Assembly (NCBI GenBank): GCA_046049545.1
Contig: JBJORF010000004.1
Span: 1 to 64,000 of the forward strand
Reading direction: 5' to 3'
DNA: 64,000 nucleotides
Origin: Romeriopsis sp046049545
GTDB lineage: Bacteria > Cyanobacteriota > Cyanobacteriia > Leptolyngbyales > Leptolyngbyaceae
Shown here: one piece after another, positions 25,456 to 34,114 of the stretch
How positions within the stretch are numbered: position 1 is the stretch's first letter
Layout of the letters: each line of letters begins with the position of its first letter
Made by a program: the position numbers and the translations under genes
Notes under the pieces: generated by a model
The model's input: only the letters and a program-made list of their open reading frames with translations
Database searches by the model: none
What the model was told of the DNA's origin: nothing

Positions 25456-26280
25456 ATGGATTTTGAATTAATCGATCGAGCAACGCCAATCGCGTTGCGT
25501 TCAGTGCCTTGTGCCGCACTGTTGGGGGCAGCGCTGACGGCGCAGTTATCGGGTGAAGTTGTGGATTGGCTGTGGGCCCAGGTACAAGCGGTGGCGGCAG
25601 GTGCGCCCGATCGGCAGCTATTTGCCAGTTTCAGTGTGATGCCGCGTCGAGTCGGTAAGGCCGACTTGGTGCTCAATGCTGACCAAATCACGGCCGCACA
25701 AACCCTCTGCCCCGGTTGGCAACCCCAAACTTGGAGTGTCGATCAAGCGGCCCGATCGCTGTTGCTGTTGGCTTTGCCGCAGGCGGATGCGGCGCAAGTG
25801 CAGCGACGATTTGAACAATTTTTTACCACTGCGGGGCTGCAAGAACTAATTGCCCTGCTGCAAACCCTGCCGTTGTTGCCCCATCCCGATCGCTATCGCT
25901 ATTGGGCCGATGAGGGAATTCGCAGTCATATGAAGGGGGTGTTTGAAGCGATCGTCCTGCACAATCCCTATCCGAGTTTGCACTTTGATGAAGCGGCTTG
26001 GAACCAAATGGTACTGAAGGCCGTATTTATTGAGAGTTCCCTCGCGCCAATTTATGGCTTTGACGATCGGGCGAATCCCACGTTGGCGCGGATGGCGATC
26101 GATTACATTCGCGAACGCTGGGCGGCGGGACGACGGGTTACGCCGGAGATTTGGCGGGCGATCGGGCCATTTGTGACCCCGGCGATGCTGCCGGAGCTGG
26201 AGCGGGGACTAGCCATGGATGATCCGGTGCAGCGGGCGGCGATTTTGAATTGTTATCCGCCGCTGCGATCGGTCGGTTGA
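25456..26280 (+). CDS. eboA: EboA family protein
   Basis: The first gene of a complete ebo cluster. The 274-residue product has no signal peptide or membrane segment. It is mainly helical, with conserved-looking stretches DRYRYWADEGIRSHMKGVFEAIVLHNPYPS (about 139-168) and AWNQMVLKAVFIESSLAPIYGFDDRANP (about 175-202), which identify the EboA family. No biochemical activity is known for EboA. I choose ATG 25456, preceded by AAGGA at the right spacing, over an upstream in-frame TTG. A GCATGGGTTACGCTC-type repeat lies between this gene and eboB. Confidence 0.85.
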   Translation: MDFELIDRATPIALRSVPCAALLGAALTAQLSGEVVDWLWAQVQAVAAGAPDRQLFASFSVMPRRVGKADLVLNADQITAAQTLCPGWQPQTWSVDQAARSLLLLALPQADAAQVQRRFEQFFTTAGLQELIALLQTLPLLPHPDRYRYWADEGIRSHMKGVFEAIVLHNPYPSLHFDEAAWNQMVLKAVFIESSLAPIYGFDDRANPTLARMAIDYIRERWAAGRRVTPEIWRAIGPFVTPAMLPELERGLAMDDPVQRAAILNCYPPLRSVG

Positions 26281-26303
26281 ATCGTTAATTAAATCTACGG
26301 GCA

Positions 26304-26336
26304 GCATGGGTTACGCTCACGCTCCACCCATCCTAC
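26304..26336. repeat. GCATGGGTTACGCTC-type dispersed repeat, copy 1 (eboA-eboB gap)
   Basis: The 33 bp at 26304-26336 differ by a single base from the copy at 30909-30941. GGATGGGTGGAGCGTGAGCGTAACCCAT reads on the other strand, a type of intergenic repeat common in cyanobacteria. It lies within the putative ebo operon. Confidence 0.8.
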
Positions 26337-26357
26337 AGGTCTCACCCAATCCTTCTC

Positions 26358-27314
26358 ATGACACAATCCCATCCTCTGCTTCCCAATATCCCGATGTGCA
26401 TTGATCCGCACATCCACATGACGGCGCGCACGACCTATGATTACCTGGTGATGCAGCAGTACGGCATTGTGGCGATTATTGAGCCGTCGTTTTGGCTGGG
26501 TCAACCGCGCACGAGTGCGGGCAGTTTCCGCGATTATTTTAATATGCTGGTGGGCTGGGAACGCTTTCGGGCGGCGCAGTTCGGGATTCGGCATTACTGT
26601 ACGATTTCACTGAATCCTAAGGAAGCGAATAATCCCGCGATCGCCGATGAGGTGATCGACTTGCTGCCGCTGTATCTGTGCAAAGAGGGCGTGGTGGCGA
26701 TCGGGGAAATCGGCTACGACTCCATGACGGAAGCCGAGGACAAGTATTTCCGCATTCAACTCGAACTGGCGAAGGAATTTGACAAGTTGGTGCTGGTGCA
26801 TACACCGCACCGCGATAAGAAGGTAGGAACGCTGCGGAGCATGGAAGTCTGTCTGGAGCATGGGATTGATCCGAGTCGGGTGATTATCGACCATGCCAAC
26901 GAGGAAACGGTCAAAGACATCCTCGATCGGGGCTTCTGGTGCGCCTTTTCGATCTATCCCCAAACCAAAATGGGCAATGAACGGATGGTGGAATTGGTGA
27001 AGCAGTATGGCAGTGAACGAATCATTGTCGATAGCGCCGCCGATTGGGGCATCAGTGATCCCTTGGCCGTGCCGAAGACCTATCAATTAATGCTAGAGCG
27101 CGGGATTGATCCGGCGGATGCGACGGCGGTTTGTTATGGCAATGCCCTCGCCGCCTATAGCCAGACCGGGGATATGCAGGCCGATGACTGGTTGAATCCG
27201 GCCCCGATCGACCAGCGGCAACTGTTCGATGGCAATTCTGTCTTGCGCGGGCAATCGCCCGTTGTCCAAGATCCGGCATCAGTTCCCTTTGCCGATTCGT
27301 TAATTATTCAGTAA
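26358..27314 (+). CDS. eboB: EboB, TatD-related metal-dependent hydrolase
   Basis: A 318-residue amidohydrolase-fold protein. Metal-ligand motifs run in TatD order: CIDPHIHM (about 14-21, HxH), GEIGYD (about 115), LVHTPH (about 147), IIDHAN (about 174) and VDSAADWG (about 222). TatD enzymes act as nucleases or hydrolases, but the EboB substrate is unknown. The gene order A-B-C-D-E-F matches ebo clusters in other cyanobacteria and in eustigmatophyte plastids, which supports the assignment. Confidence 0.88.
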   Translation: MTQSHPLLPNIPMCIDPHIHMTARTTYDYLVMQQYGIVAIIEPSFWLGQPRTSAGSFRDYFNMLVGWERFRAAQFGIRHYCTISLNPKEANNPAIADEVIDLLPLYLCKEGVVAIGEIGYDSMTEAEDKYFRIQLELAKEFDKLVLVHTPHRDKKVGTLRSMEVCLEHGIDPSRVIIDHANEETVKDILDRGFWCAFSIYPQTKMGNERMVELVKQYGSERIIVDSAADWGISDPLAVPKTYQLMLERGIDPADATAVCYGNALAAYSQTGDMQADDWLNPAPIDQRQLFDGNSVLRGQSPVVQDPASVPFADSLIIQ

Positions 27315-27330
27315 ATCGAGATCGCTCAAG

Positions 27331-28269
27331 ATGCTAGTGACCGAATCATCCCCTTCCGCAAAATTCTGGGATCAACTTCTCCCCTACCTGCAAATGCTGC
27401 GTCCGGCGAATATCGTCACCGCCTGGGCGGATATCGCGATCGGCTATGCGGCGGCGGGTGGGGTTGCGTTGAATGCGACTGGATTCCCCAACTTTGCCCA
27501 ACCTGAAGCCTTCCTCTGGTTGCTGCTGGCGACGACGGGGCTGTACGGCGGCGGCATTGTATTCAACGATGTCTTCGATGCGGAACTGGATGCGGTGGAG
27601 CGCCCCGAACGCCCGATTCCCAGTAGTCGGGCTTCGTTGAACAGTGGCATTTTGTTGGGTGCTGGGTTGCTGTTGAGTGGGGTAGTTGCGGCCATGCAGG
27701 TTTCGCAGGTCAGTGGTTTGGTGGCGTTTGGGGTAGCGCTGAGTGCGTTGGTGTATGACGCGATCGGCAAGCATCATCCGCTATTCGGGCCGCTGAATAT
27801 GGGGCTGTGTCGCGGGGGAAATTGGCTATTGGGGCTGAGTGCGGTGGCCGATCGCTTATTCGACCATGGGGTGATTGCGCTGATCCCGATCATCTATATC
27901 GCGGCGATTACCTGGGTGAGTCGGGGGGAAGTGAACGGCGGCGATCGCCGATCAGCGTTAGGTGGCTTGAGTCTGCTAATTCTGGTGGCAGTGGGTTTAG
28001 TTGCCTTAGTCGGATTGCCGGACTATACGTTGCTGCCGATGGTGCCGCTCGGTGCAGTTTGGCTGATTTTAGTTCTCCCTGCCTTCATTCGCGCGGTGCG
28101 AACCCCGACGGCAGAGGTGATTCGGCTGGCGGTACGATCGGGGATTATTGGCTTAATTGCGCTGGATGCATCGGTGGCGGCGGGGTTTGCGGGCTGGGGC
28201 TGGGGACTGGGGGTGTTGCTGCTATTGCCGTTGTCGCGCTGGTTGGCAGCAAAATTTGCGGTGACTTAG
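27331..28269 (+). CDS. eboC: EboC, UbiA-family prenyltransferase
   Basis: A 312-residue membrane protein with about eight or nine helices. The first aspartate motif of the UbiA superfamily is present (NDVFDAELD, about 79-87). The second is reduced: YDAIGKHHPLFGPLNMGLCRG (about 142-162) keeps one Asp, as I recall for EboC-type proteins. It would attach a prenyl group to an aromatic or cyclitol-like acceptor at the membrane. It starts 16 bp after eboB. In the ebo model it works on a compound formed by EboD, but neither substrate is known. Confidence 0.88.
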   Translation: MLVTESSPSAKFWDQLLPYLQMLRPANIVTAWADIAIGYAAAGGVALNATGFPNFAQPEAFLWLLLATTGLYGGGIVFNDVFDAELDAVERPERPIPSSRASLNSGILLGAGLLLSGVVAAMQVSQVSGLVAFGVALSALVYDAIGKHHPLFGPLNMGLCRGGNWLLGLSAVADRLFDHGVIALIPIIYIAAITWVSRGEVNGGDRRSALGGLSLLILVAVGLVALVGLPDYTLLPMVPLGAVWLILVLPAFIRAVRTPTAEVIRLAVRSGIIGLIALDASVAAGFAGWGWGLGVLLLLPLSRWLAAKFAVT

Positions 28270-28284
28270 ATGCCGTGATTGAAC

Positions 28285-28352
28285 TGGCCCCCAAACCCCC
28301 AATACTGGGGGCTTTGAATCAGCTATTGGGCTGGGTTTCCCCAGGCTTGGGG
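28285..28352. repeat. Dispersed CCCCCAATACTGGGGG repeat, copy C (eboC-eboD gap)
   Basis: The 35 bp at 28285-28319 are identical to 13701-13735 (copy A). The right half is degenerate (CCCCAGGCTTGGGG at 28339-28352). It fills most of the 121-bp gap between eboC and eboD. Confidence 0.85.
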
Positions 28353-28390
28353 CGGTTTAGGCCGATCGAAATTCCTACTTTCCTGAAATT

Positions 28391-29596
28391 ATGCGTTACT
28401 TAAATTCTCGACAATCGATCACGATGCCGCCTCCGGCGGTGCTGCAACAGTCGGTGACGGTGCAGTTTGATTATCAAGTCCATTTCACATTCAATTTGTT
28501 CGATCGCACCAATCCGTTACTCGCCGAAATCCTTAACCCCAATGCCGTTGTTCCGACGAACGCGATCGTCGTGGTGGATGGCGGCTTGCTGCAAGGAATG
28601 CCGGATTTGGTTCAGGACATTGTGGCTTATGGGGATGCTTACTGCGATCGCTTGCAATGGCTCGCGCCGCCGCTGGTGATCGCGGGCGGGGAAGCGATCA
28701 AGAATGACCCGAGCCAAGTCGAGCGGGTGCAGGAACTCATTCACCAGGTCGGCCTCTGTCGCCATTCCTATGTGATCGCGATCGGCGGTGGGGCGTTACT
28801 CGATCTCGTGGGCTATGCGGCGGCGACGGCTCATCGCGGGGTGCGACTGGTGCGGGTACCGACGACGGTGCTGGCCCAGGATGACTCCGGCGTGGGCGTG
28901 AAAAACGGGATCAACGCCTTTGGGAAGAAGAATTTCCTCGGTACGTTTAGTCCGCCCTACGCAGTGGTGAATGATGCGGCGTTTCTGGTGAATTTGCCCC
29001 AGCGTGACTGGATCGCTGGGATTGCGGAAGCGGTGAAGGTGTCGCTGATTAAGGATGCCGAATTTTTTGATTGGATTGAGGCGCATGTCGAGGCACTGGT
29101 CGATCGGGATTTGGCGGTGATGCAGCAGTTGATTTACCGATCGTGCCAGCATCACTTGACCCACATTGGCACCTACGGCGATCCCTTTGAAATGGGTTCC
29201 TCGCGGCCCTTGGACTTTGGCCATTGGTCGGCGCATCGGTTGGAGCATTTGACGCAGTATCGGTTGCGCCATGGGGAAGCGGTGGCGATCGGCATGGCCC
29301 TCGATAGCACCTATGCTTACCGGATTGGCGCGTTGCCGGAACGCGATTGGCGGCGGATTATTACGGTGCTGCAAGCCTTAGGGTTTGAGTTGATGGTGCC
29401 GGAATTGTTGGCGTTTGCCGATCAGCCGGAACATCCGCAGTCAGTGTTTGCGGGGCTACATGAATTTCGGGAGCATTTGGGTGGGATACTGACGCTGATG
29501 CTGTTACGGAGCATTGGTTTTGGGTTTGAGGTGCATCAGGTGGATATTGCGCAGTATCAAGCGGCGATCACGGATCTTCAGGCGGTGGCGGCGTGA
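28391..29596 (+). CDS. eboD: EboD, sugar-phosphate cyclase (3-dehydroquinate synthase-like)
   Basis: A 401-residue member of the dehydroquinate synthase / sugar-phosphate cyclase superfamily. Motifs: AIGGGALLDLVGYAAATAHRG (NAD binding), TVLAQDDSGVGVKNGINAFGKKNFLGTFSPP, and the zinc ligands in IAEAVKVSLIKD, DFGHWSAHRLE and LRHGEAVAIGM. Relatives make dehydroquinate, 2-epi-5-epi-valiolone or desmethyl-4-deoxygadusol; EboD forms a separate group whose product is unknown. ATG 28424 (MPPPAVLQQ) is an alternative start; neither has a good ribosome site. It overlaps eboE by four bases (GTGA). Confidence 0.9.
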   Translation: MRYLNSRQSITMPPPAVLQQSVTVQFDYQVHFTFNLFDRTNPLLAEILNPNAVVPTNAIVVVDGGLLQGMPDLVQDIVAYGDAYCDRLQWLAPPLVIAGGEAIKNDPSQVERVQELIHQVGLCRHSYVIAIGGGALLDLVGYAAATAHRGVRLVRVPTTVLAQDDSGVGVKNGINAFGKKNFLGTFSPPYAVVNDAAFLVNLPQRDWIAGIAEAVKVSLIKDAEFFDWIEAHVEALVDRDLAVMQQLIYRSCQHHLTHIGTYGDPFEMGSSRPLDFGHWSAHRLEHLTQYRLRHGEAVAIGMALDSTYAYRIGALPERDWRRIITVLQALGFELMVPELLAFADQPEHPQSVFAGLHEFREHLGGILTLMLLRSIGFGFEVHQVDIAQYQAAITDLQAVAA

Positions 29597-30864
29597 AGTA
29601 TCAGTCCTTTCACCTGACCTATTGCAGCAACATTCACCCCGGCGAAAGCTGGGCCGAAGTTTGGCAGAATCTGCAAACCTATTTGCCGCAGCTCCGATCG
29701 CAGCTCAAGTCGCCGCTGACTCCTGATGTGCCCTTTGGGATTGGGTTACGGCTCGCTGATCGGGCCAGTCGAGAACTGCTCGAAGGCGATCGCTTGGCGG
29801 AATTCAAAGCCTGGTTAGAAGCGCATCAATTTTATGTCTTCACGCTGAATGGCTTTCCCTACGGGGGCTTTCACCGTCAGGTGGTCAAAGATCAAGTCTA
29901 TGCGCCGGATTGGTTTACCAGCGATCGCCTCGCTTATACCCAGCGATTGATCACGATTTTGGCCGCACTGTTGCCACCCGGAATGGATGGCAGCATTTCG
30001 ACCCTGCCGATTTCCTATAAGCCTTGGTGGCGTGATGCCAATGTTGAAACGGCCAATCTTGAACCAAAACAAGTCCAAGCGGTACGATCGCTCGCCTTAC
30101 TGACCGAACAACTGACAGAACTGGAAACCCGCACGGGACAGTACATTCACCTGGGACTGGAACCGGAACCCGATGGGCTGATCGAAAACAGCCGCGAAGT
30201 CGTGGACTGGTTCGATCGCTATCTGCTACCGATCGGCGGCGAAATCCTCGAATCGCGCTGTGGGGTCACCCCGGTCACGGCCCGCCAGCGGCTATTGCGA
30301 CATATTCAAGTTTGTTACGATACTTGCCACTTTGCGGTGGAATTTGAAGATCCGATCGCGGCGATTAATCAACTGGTGCGCCACGGCATCGGTCTGAGCA
30401 AGATTCAGCTCAGTGCGGCGTTGCGATTTATGATTCCCGCATCAATCCCCGATCGTCAAGCCCTACAAGCCTATCTCCAACCCTTTGCCGAATCCACGTA
30501 CCTGCATCAAGTGATTGCGCGTCCGGTGGATGGGCGGTTGCGGCGCTACCGGGATCTGGAGCAAGCCCTACCGGAATTGCTGGCGACGGACGCGATCGAG
30601 TGGCGGACGCATTTCCATGTACCGCTGTTTTTGAGCGATTTATCCCCGGTGGCAACGACGCAGAGCGATATCCAGACCACCTTGGCCTATCTCCAGCAGC
30701 ACCCAGCCCTCTGCCAGCATTTGGAAATCGAAACCTACACCTGGGAAGTCCTGCCACCGGAACTGAAGTTGGATTTGGTCACGTCGATCGCGCGGGAATA
30801 TCGCTGGGTGCTCGATACCCTGGCGATGAAACGCCGTGAGATGGTTTCGGCTCAGCACGATTAA
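29593..30864 (+). CDS. eboE: EboE, xylose isomerase-like TIM-barrel protein
   Basis: A 423-residue protein of the sugar-phosphate isomerase/epimerase (AP endonuclease 2) fold. It starts at a GTG overlapping the eboD stop. Likely metal ligands are in LGLEPEPDG (about 193), CYDTCHFAVEFEDP (about 242-255) and the late ATDAIEWRTHFHVPLF (about 333-348). EboE members annotated as metabolite traffic proteins have no assigned reaction. The overlap implies translational coupling with eboD. Confidence 0.88.
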   Translation: MKYQSFHLTYCSNIHPGESWAEVWQNLQTYLPQLRSQLKSPLTPDVPFGIGLRLADRASRELLEGDRLAEFKAWLEAHQFYVFTLNGFPYGGFHRQVVKDQVYAPDWFTSDRLAYTQRLITILAALLPPGMDGSISTLPISYKPWWRDANVETANLEPKQVQAVRSLALLTEQLTELETRTGQYIHLGLEPEPDGLIENSREVVDWFDRYLLPIGGEILESRCGVTPVTARQRLLRHIQVCYDTCHFAVEFEDPIAAINQLVRHGIGLSKIQLSAALRFMIPASIPDRQALQAYLQPFAESTYLHQVIARPVDGRLRRYRDLEQALPELLATDAIEWRTHFHVPLFLSDLSPVATTQSDIQTTLAYLQQHPALCQHLEIETYTWEVLPPELKLDLVTSIAREYRWVLDTLAMKRREMVSAQHD

Positions 30865-30866
30865 AC

Positions 30867-30941
30867 GTAGGTTGGGTGAAACAACGTGAAACCCAACGTT
30901 CATAGACCGCATGGGTTACGCTCGCGCTCCACCCATCCTAC
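30867..30941. repeat. GCATGGGTTACGCTC-type dispersed repeat, copy 2 (eboE-eboF gap)
   Basis: GTAGGTTGGGTGAAA...GTGAAACCCAAC (30867-30898) precedes the 33-bp unit at 30909-30941, which matches copy 1 at 26304 with one mismatch. It fills most of the 108-bp gap between eboE and eboF. Confidence 0.8.
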
Positions 30942-30972
30942 AAACGATTCTTATCAGGTTCTCCAATAAACC

Positions 30973-32349
30973 ATGCTCCAGAAAAGCGTTGTCCTCAATG
31001 TTGTCGGCCTCACCAGTGACTGCCTCGGCCCACATATGCCGCGCCTCACCGCCTGGGCCAAGTCAGCCCACCACAGCCACATTACCCCGACCCTACCCGC
31101 TGTCACCTGCACTGCCCAAGCGGCTTACTTGACGGGCAAAACCGCTACGGAGCATGGCATTGTCGCGAATGGCTGGTATTTCCGAGATGAATGCGAAGTC
31201 AAATTCTGGCGGCAGTCAAATGCCTTGGTACAGTCGCCGAAAATCTGGGATGTCGCCCGGCAGCTTGATCCGAGCTTCACCTGCGCCAACCTATTTTGGT
31301 GGTACAACATGCATTCCAGCGCCGACTATACGGTTACCCCGCGACCGATGTATCCCGCTGATGGTCGCAAGTTGCCAGATATCTACACTCAGCCTGCGAG
31401 TTTACGCGATGAACTTCAGGCCGAACTCGGTCAATTCCCGCTGTTCAAATTCTGGGGGCCAGCGACGACGATCGCTTCCTCCCAGTGGATTGCCGATTCC
31501 GCAAAGTGGATTGAGCAAAAGCATTCGCCGACCTTAACCCTGGTTTATCTCCCCCATCTCGACTACTGTATGCAGCAATTGGGCAGTGACCCCGATCGGA
31601 ACGCCAAGGATCTCAGCGAAATCGATGCCGTGGTCGGCGACCTAATCGAATTCTACGAAGCCCGTGGGGCGCAGGTGATCGTCCTCTCGGAATATGGCAT
31701 CACCCCGGTGGATCAGCCCGTGCATCTGAATCGGGTGTTGCGCGAGGCGGGACTGCTGCAAGTGCGGACGGAGTTGGGCCGGGAATTGCTCGATGCGGGG
31801 GCGAGTCAGGCGTTTGCGGTGGCTGATCACCAGCTTGCACACATATATGTGAATGATCCGACGCAGCGCGATCGCGTCCGCGAATTAATTGGCCAAACCC
31901 CCGGCGTGGCACAGGTACTGGATCAGGCAGGCAAGGTGGAATACGGCCTCGATCATCCCCGATCGGGCGAGCTTATCGCGATCGCCGATCCCACCGCCTG
32001 GTTTACCTACTATTACTGGCTCGACGATCAACGGGCCCCGGACTTCGCCCGTACCGTCGATATCCACCGCAAACCGGGCTATGACCCCGTGGAATTGTTT
32101 GTTGATCCTGACATTCGGATGCCGAAGCTAAAAATTGCCAAAATTCTTTTGAATCGTAAACTCGGGGGCCGCGCACTGATGGACTTAACGCCGATCGCGC
32201 CGCAGTTGGTGCGGGGCAGTCATGGTCATATTCCCACCGATGATCGGCATAAACCTGTGCTGATCGCCAAGCAGGACAGGCATTTCAACCATCAAGAGAT
32301 TGCCGCGATCGATGTCTTCAATGTGATTTTGAGTCATCTAAAGGGATAG
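30973..32349 (+). CDS. eboF: EboF, alkaline phosphatase/nucleotide pyrophosphatase-family protein
   Basis: A 458-residue enzyme of the alkaline phosphatase superfamily, closest in pattern to type I phosphodiesterases. The nucleophile is probably Thr45 in AVTCTAQAAYLTGK, nine residues before TG as in NPP enzymes. Other metal sites are suggested by LVYLPHLDYCMQQ (about 192), LSEYGITPVDQP (about 237, SEYG in place of the usual SDHG) and VRGSHGH (about 417). No signal peptide is evident. It closes the ebo set. Confidence 0.88.
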   Translation: MLQKSVVLNVVGLTSDCLGPHMPRLTAWAKSAHHSHITPTLPAVTCTAQAAYLTGKTATEHGIVANGWYFRDECEVKFWRQSNALVQSPKIWDVARQLDPSFTCANLFWWYNMHSSADYTVTPRPMYPADGRKLPDIYTQPASLRDELQAELGQFPLFKFWGPATTIASSQWIADSAKWIEQKHSPTLTLVYLPHLDYCMQQLGSDPDRNAKDLSEIDAVVGDLIEFYEARGAQVIVLSEYGITPVDQPVHLNRVLREAGLLQVRTELGRELLDAGASQAFAVADHQLAHIYVNDPTQRDRVRELIGQTPGVAQVLDQAGKVEYGLDHPRSGELIAIADPTAWFTYYYWLDDQRAPDFARTVDIHRKPGYDPVELFVDPDIRMPKLKIAKILLNRKLGGRALMDLTPIAPQLVRGSHGHIPTDDRHKPVLIAKQDRHFNHQEIAAIDVFNVILSHLKG

Positions 32350-32432
32350 ATTTGGGGCATGAAAAGAATCAATTTGGTGCATGGGATTAGTGATTTGGTT
32401 AACGCTGACTGATGCTTCCGGCTTGGAACCGG

Positions 32433-32454
32433 GGGGATTTTGGCTAAAATCCCC
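32433..32454 (+). terminator. Strong hairpin after eboF (candidate terminator)
   Basis: GGGGATTTT (32433-32441) and AAAATCCCC (32446-32454) form a perfect 9-bp stem with a GGCT loop, followed by TGCGCTTTTG. It lies between eboF and the HU gene and probably ends the ebo transcript. Confidence 0.55.
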
Positions 32455-32483
32455 TGCGCTTTTGTAAACTGCGTTCAGAAATT

Positions 32484-32513
32484 TTGTGCACTTATTTTTT
32501 TCTCGTCTATAAT
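32484..32513 (+). promoter_or_regulatory. Candidate HU promoter
   Basis: TATAAT (32508-32513) is a perfect -10 box. TTGTGC (32484-32489) is a possible -35 box with an 18-bp AT-rich spacer. The HU start GTG lies 37 bp after the -10. Confidence 0.65.
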
Positions 32514-32549
32514 CACGGCAAACAAATCAATTTCTCAAAGGAAAAGATC

Positions 32550-32855
32550 GTGAACAAAGGTGAATTGGTTGATGCAATTGCATCCAAGGCTTCCGTCACT
32601 AAGAAAGAAGCCGACTCGATCGTTAGCGCCATGATCGAAACAATCATGGAAACTGTGGCGAAGCAAGATAAAGTGACTTTGGTCGGTTTTGGGACGTTTG
32701 AAGCGCGTAGCCGTCAAGCGCGTGAAGGCCGTAACCCCAGTACTGGTGAAGCGATCAAGATTCCGGCAACCACTGTTCCCGCATTCTCCGCTGGGAAAAT
32801 GTTCAAAGAGCAGGTTGCTGCTGCTAAGCCTGCTAAAGGCGGCAAAAAGAAGTAA
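32550..32855 (+). CDS. hup: DNA-binding protein HU
   Basis: A 101-residue histone-like protein: MNKGELVDAIASKASVTKKEAD at the N-terminus, then VGFGTFEARSRQAREGRNPSTGEAIKIPA (about 46-74, the DNA-binding beta arm with RNP) and a short Lys/Ala tail (AAAKPAKGGKKK). It bends DNA and compacts the nucleoid. The start is GTG 32550, with AAAGG at 32537-32541 as ribosome site; the upstream open frame is not used. A strong promoter and a clear terminator make it a single-gene unit. Confidence 0.96.
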   Translation: MNKGELVDAIASKASVTKKEADSIVSAMIETIMETVAKQDKVTLVGFGTFEARSRQAREGRNPSTGEAIKIPATTVPAFSAGKMFKEQVAAAKPAKGGKKK

Positions 32856-32914
32856 AATTTCTCAGTTTGAGTGGCTTGGGTCGATCGCTTGACTTAAGCC
32901 TTAGCAATCTTTAC

Positions 32915-32958
32915 AAGCGCAATTCGAGAATTTGTTCGAATCTGCGCTTTTTGATTTT
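32915..32958 (+). terminator. Rho-independent terminator after the HU gene
   Basis: AAGCGC (32915-32920) pairs with GCGCTT (32944-32949). Inner arms ATTCGA and TCGAAT extend the stem, and TTTTTGATTTTTT follows. It is a textbook intrinsic terminator. Confidence 0.85.
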
Positions 32959-32994
32959 TTGGACTTTCGGCATGGCGCAGCCCACCATCCGGGG

Positions 32995-34074
32995 TTATTG
33001 AAACACAAACTCCGGGAACGTGTGCATCGTGCCGCTGGGTAGCGTGATCGTGACTTGGAAGCCTTCGTCGAGTTCGCCAATCACCTGGGTATAAAGATAA
33101 CTGCGCGATCGGTCGGCTTCAACTTGCTGCTGTGTCAGAACATCCTCGCCTTGACCGACTTTGAGCTGTGTTTGACCCGGCAGCGCGTCGCCATCTGCCA
33201 TGCCGACGACCAACAGCAATGACCATTCAGCGGGATTAGGCTGGCCGACCATGGCATAGAACCGCACGGCAGGATCGGTCATGGGCAGATCGTAGTAGGC
33301 AGTTTGACTGGTGGCGGCAAGTTCGACCCCCTGCTGCTGAATCATTTGCAAGACCTGCGGGAAGCTACCCATCGGAGCAACGGCCCGCGATCGTAATCCT
33401 ACGGTCTGCGGTTCAACCTGCGGCATCAGTACCCAAGCTAAGTCTTGGGCCAAGTCGTCGAGCTGCTGGTTTAACCATTGACCGACGCGGATTTTGGTGT
33501 TTGCGATCGTTTGTCCCAGCGTTGATCCGGCGGTTGCAGCTGTGGTTGTTGCCTGTGGCAGCGGAATCATTGCAGGCTCGGAGCAGCGCAGGGTGAGGAG
33601 CAATTGGTTGCTGCCGGGATCGAGTTGGGCGATCGGCAACCGATAATGCGCCCCTTCGACGGCTAGCGCATCTAGCTGATCATAACGGGCGGCACCCAGG
33701 ATGAAAGTTTGCCCATATTCTTCATCGACCCCGACGGCAACGTATATCTGGCATGGGTGTTGGTCATGTTGGGTTTTTGACAATAGGACTTCATCTTCCT
33801 CAGGTGCAGCGATCGCCCCGACGCGAAAGCCATTAATCAACCAAGTGGCATCGGCCTGAGATTCCACCTGACAGTCGGCGACGCGGGTGGCTAACCAGGC
33901 GGCAAATCCGGCGGCGGCGAGACTGTTCAAATAGGTCTCCCACTGCAATTCCGGCGCTGCGCTGCGGCTGTGGTTCAATGCCTTGGCGATCGCCGCCGCT
34001 TCAAGATCAATCGCATCATGCCGATCAGCATGAAAGTCATTAAGTTCCAGGGAATCGACTGAAAAGTGGGTCAT
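32995..34074 (-). CDS. DUF1822 family protein
   Basis: A 359-residue cyanobacterial protein with the DUF1822 arrangement: an N-terminal AELQWETYLNSLAAAGFAAWLATR-type segment (about 62-82), NGFRVGAIA (about 99), YVAVGVDEEYGQTFILGAARYDQL (about 129-152) and a C-terminal beta-rich portion. Function unknown. It lies directly downstream of a sigma-like gene in the same direction, a pairing I recall from other cyanobacteria. ATG 34074 is chosen over 34140 because the upstream start would overlap the neighbour. Confidence 0.82.
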   Translation of the reverse strand: MTHFSVDSLELNDFHADRHDAIDLEAAAIAKALNHSRSAAPELQWETYLNSLAAAGFAAWLATRVADCQVESQADATWLINGFRVGAIAAPEEDEVLLSKTQHDQHPCQIYVAVGVDEEYGQTFILGAARYDQLDALAVEGAHYRLPIAQLDPGSNQLLLTLRCSEPAMIPLPQATTTAATAGSTLGQTIANTKIRVGQWLNQQLDDLAQDLAWVLMPQVEPQTVGLRSRAVAPMGSFPQVLQMIQQQGVELAATSQTAYYDLPMTDPAVRFYAMVGQPNPAEWSLLLVVGMADGDALPGQTQLKVGQGEDVLTQQQVEADRSRSYLYTQVIGELDEGFQVTITLPSGTMHTFPEFVFQ

Positions 34075-34114
34075 GATGGCGAAGATCCGAGTGGTTGGGT
34101 TCAGGGGGCCATAG

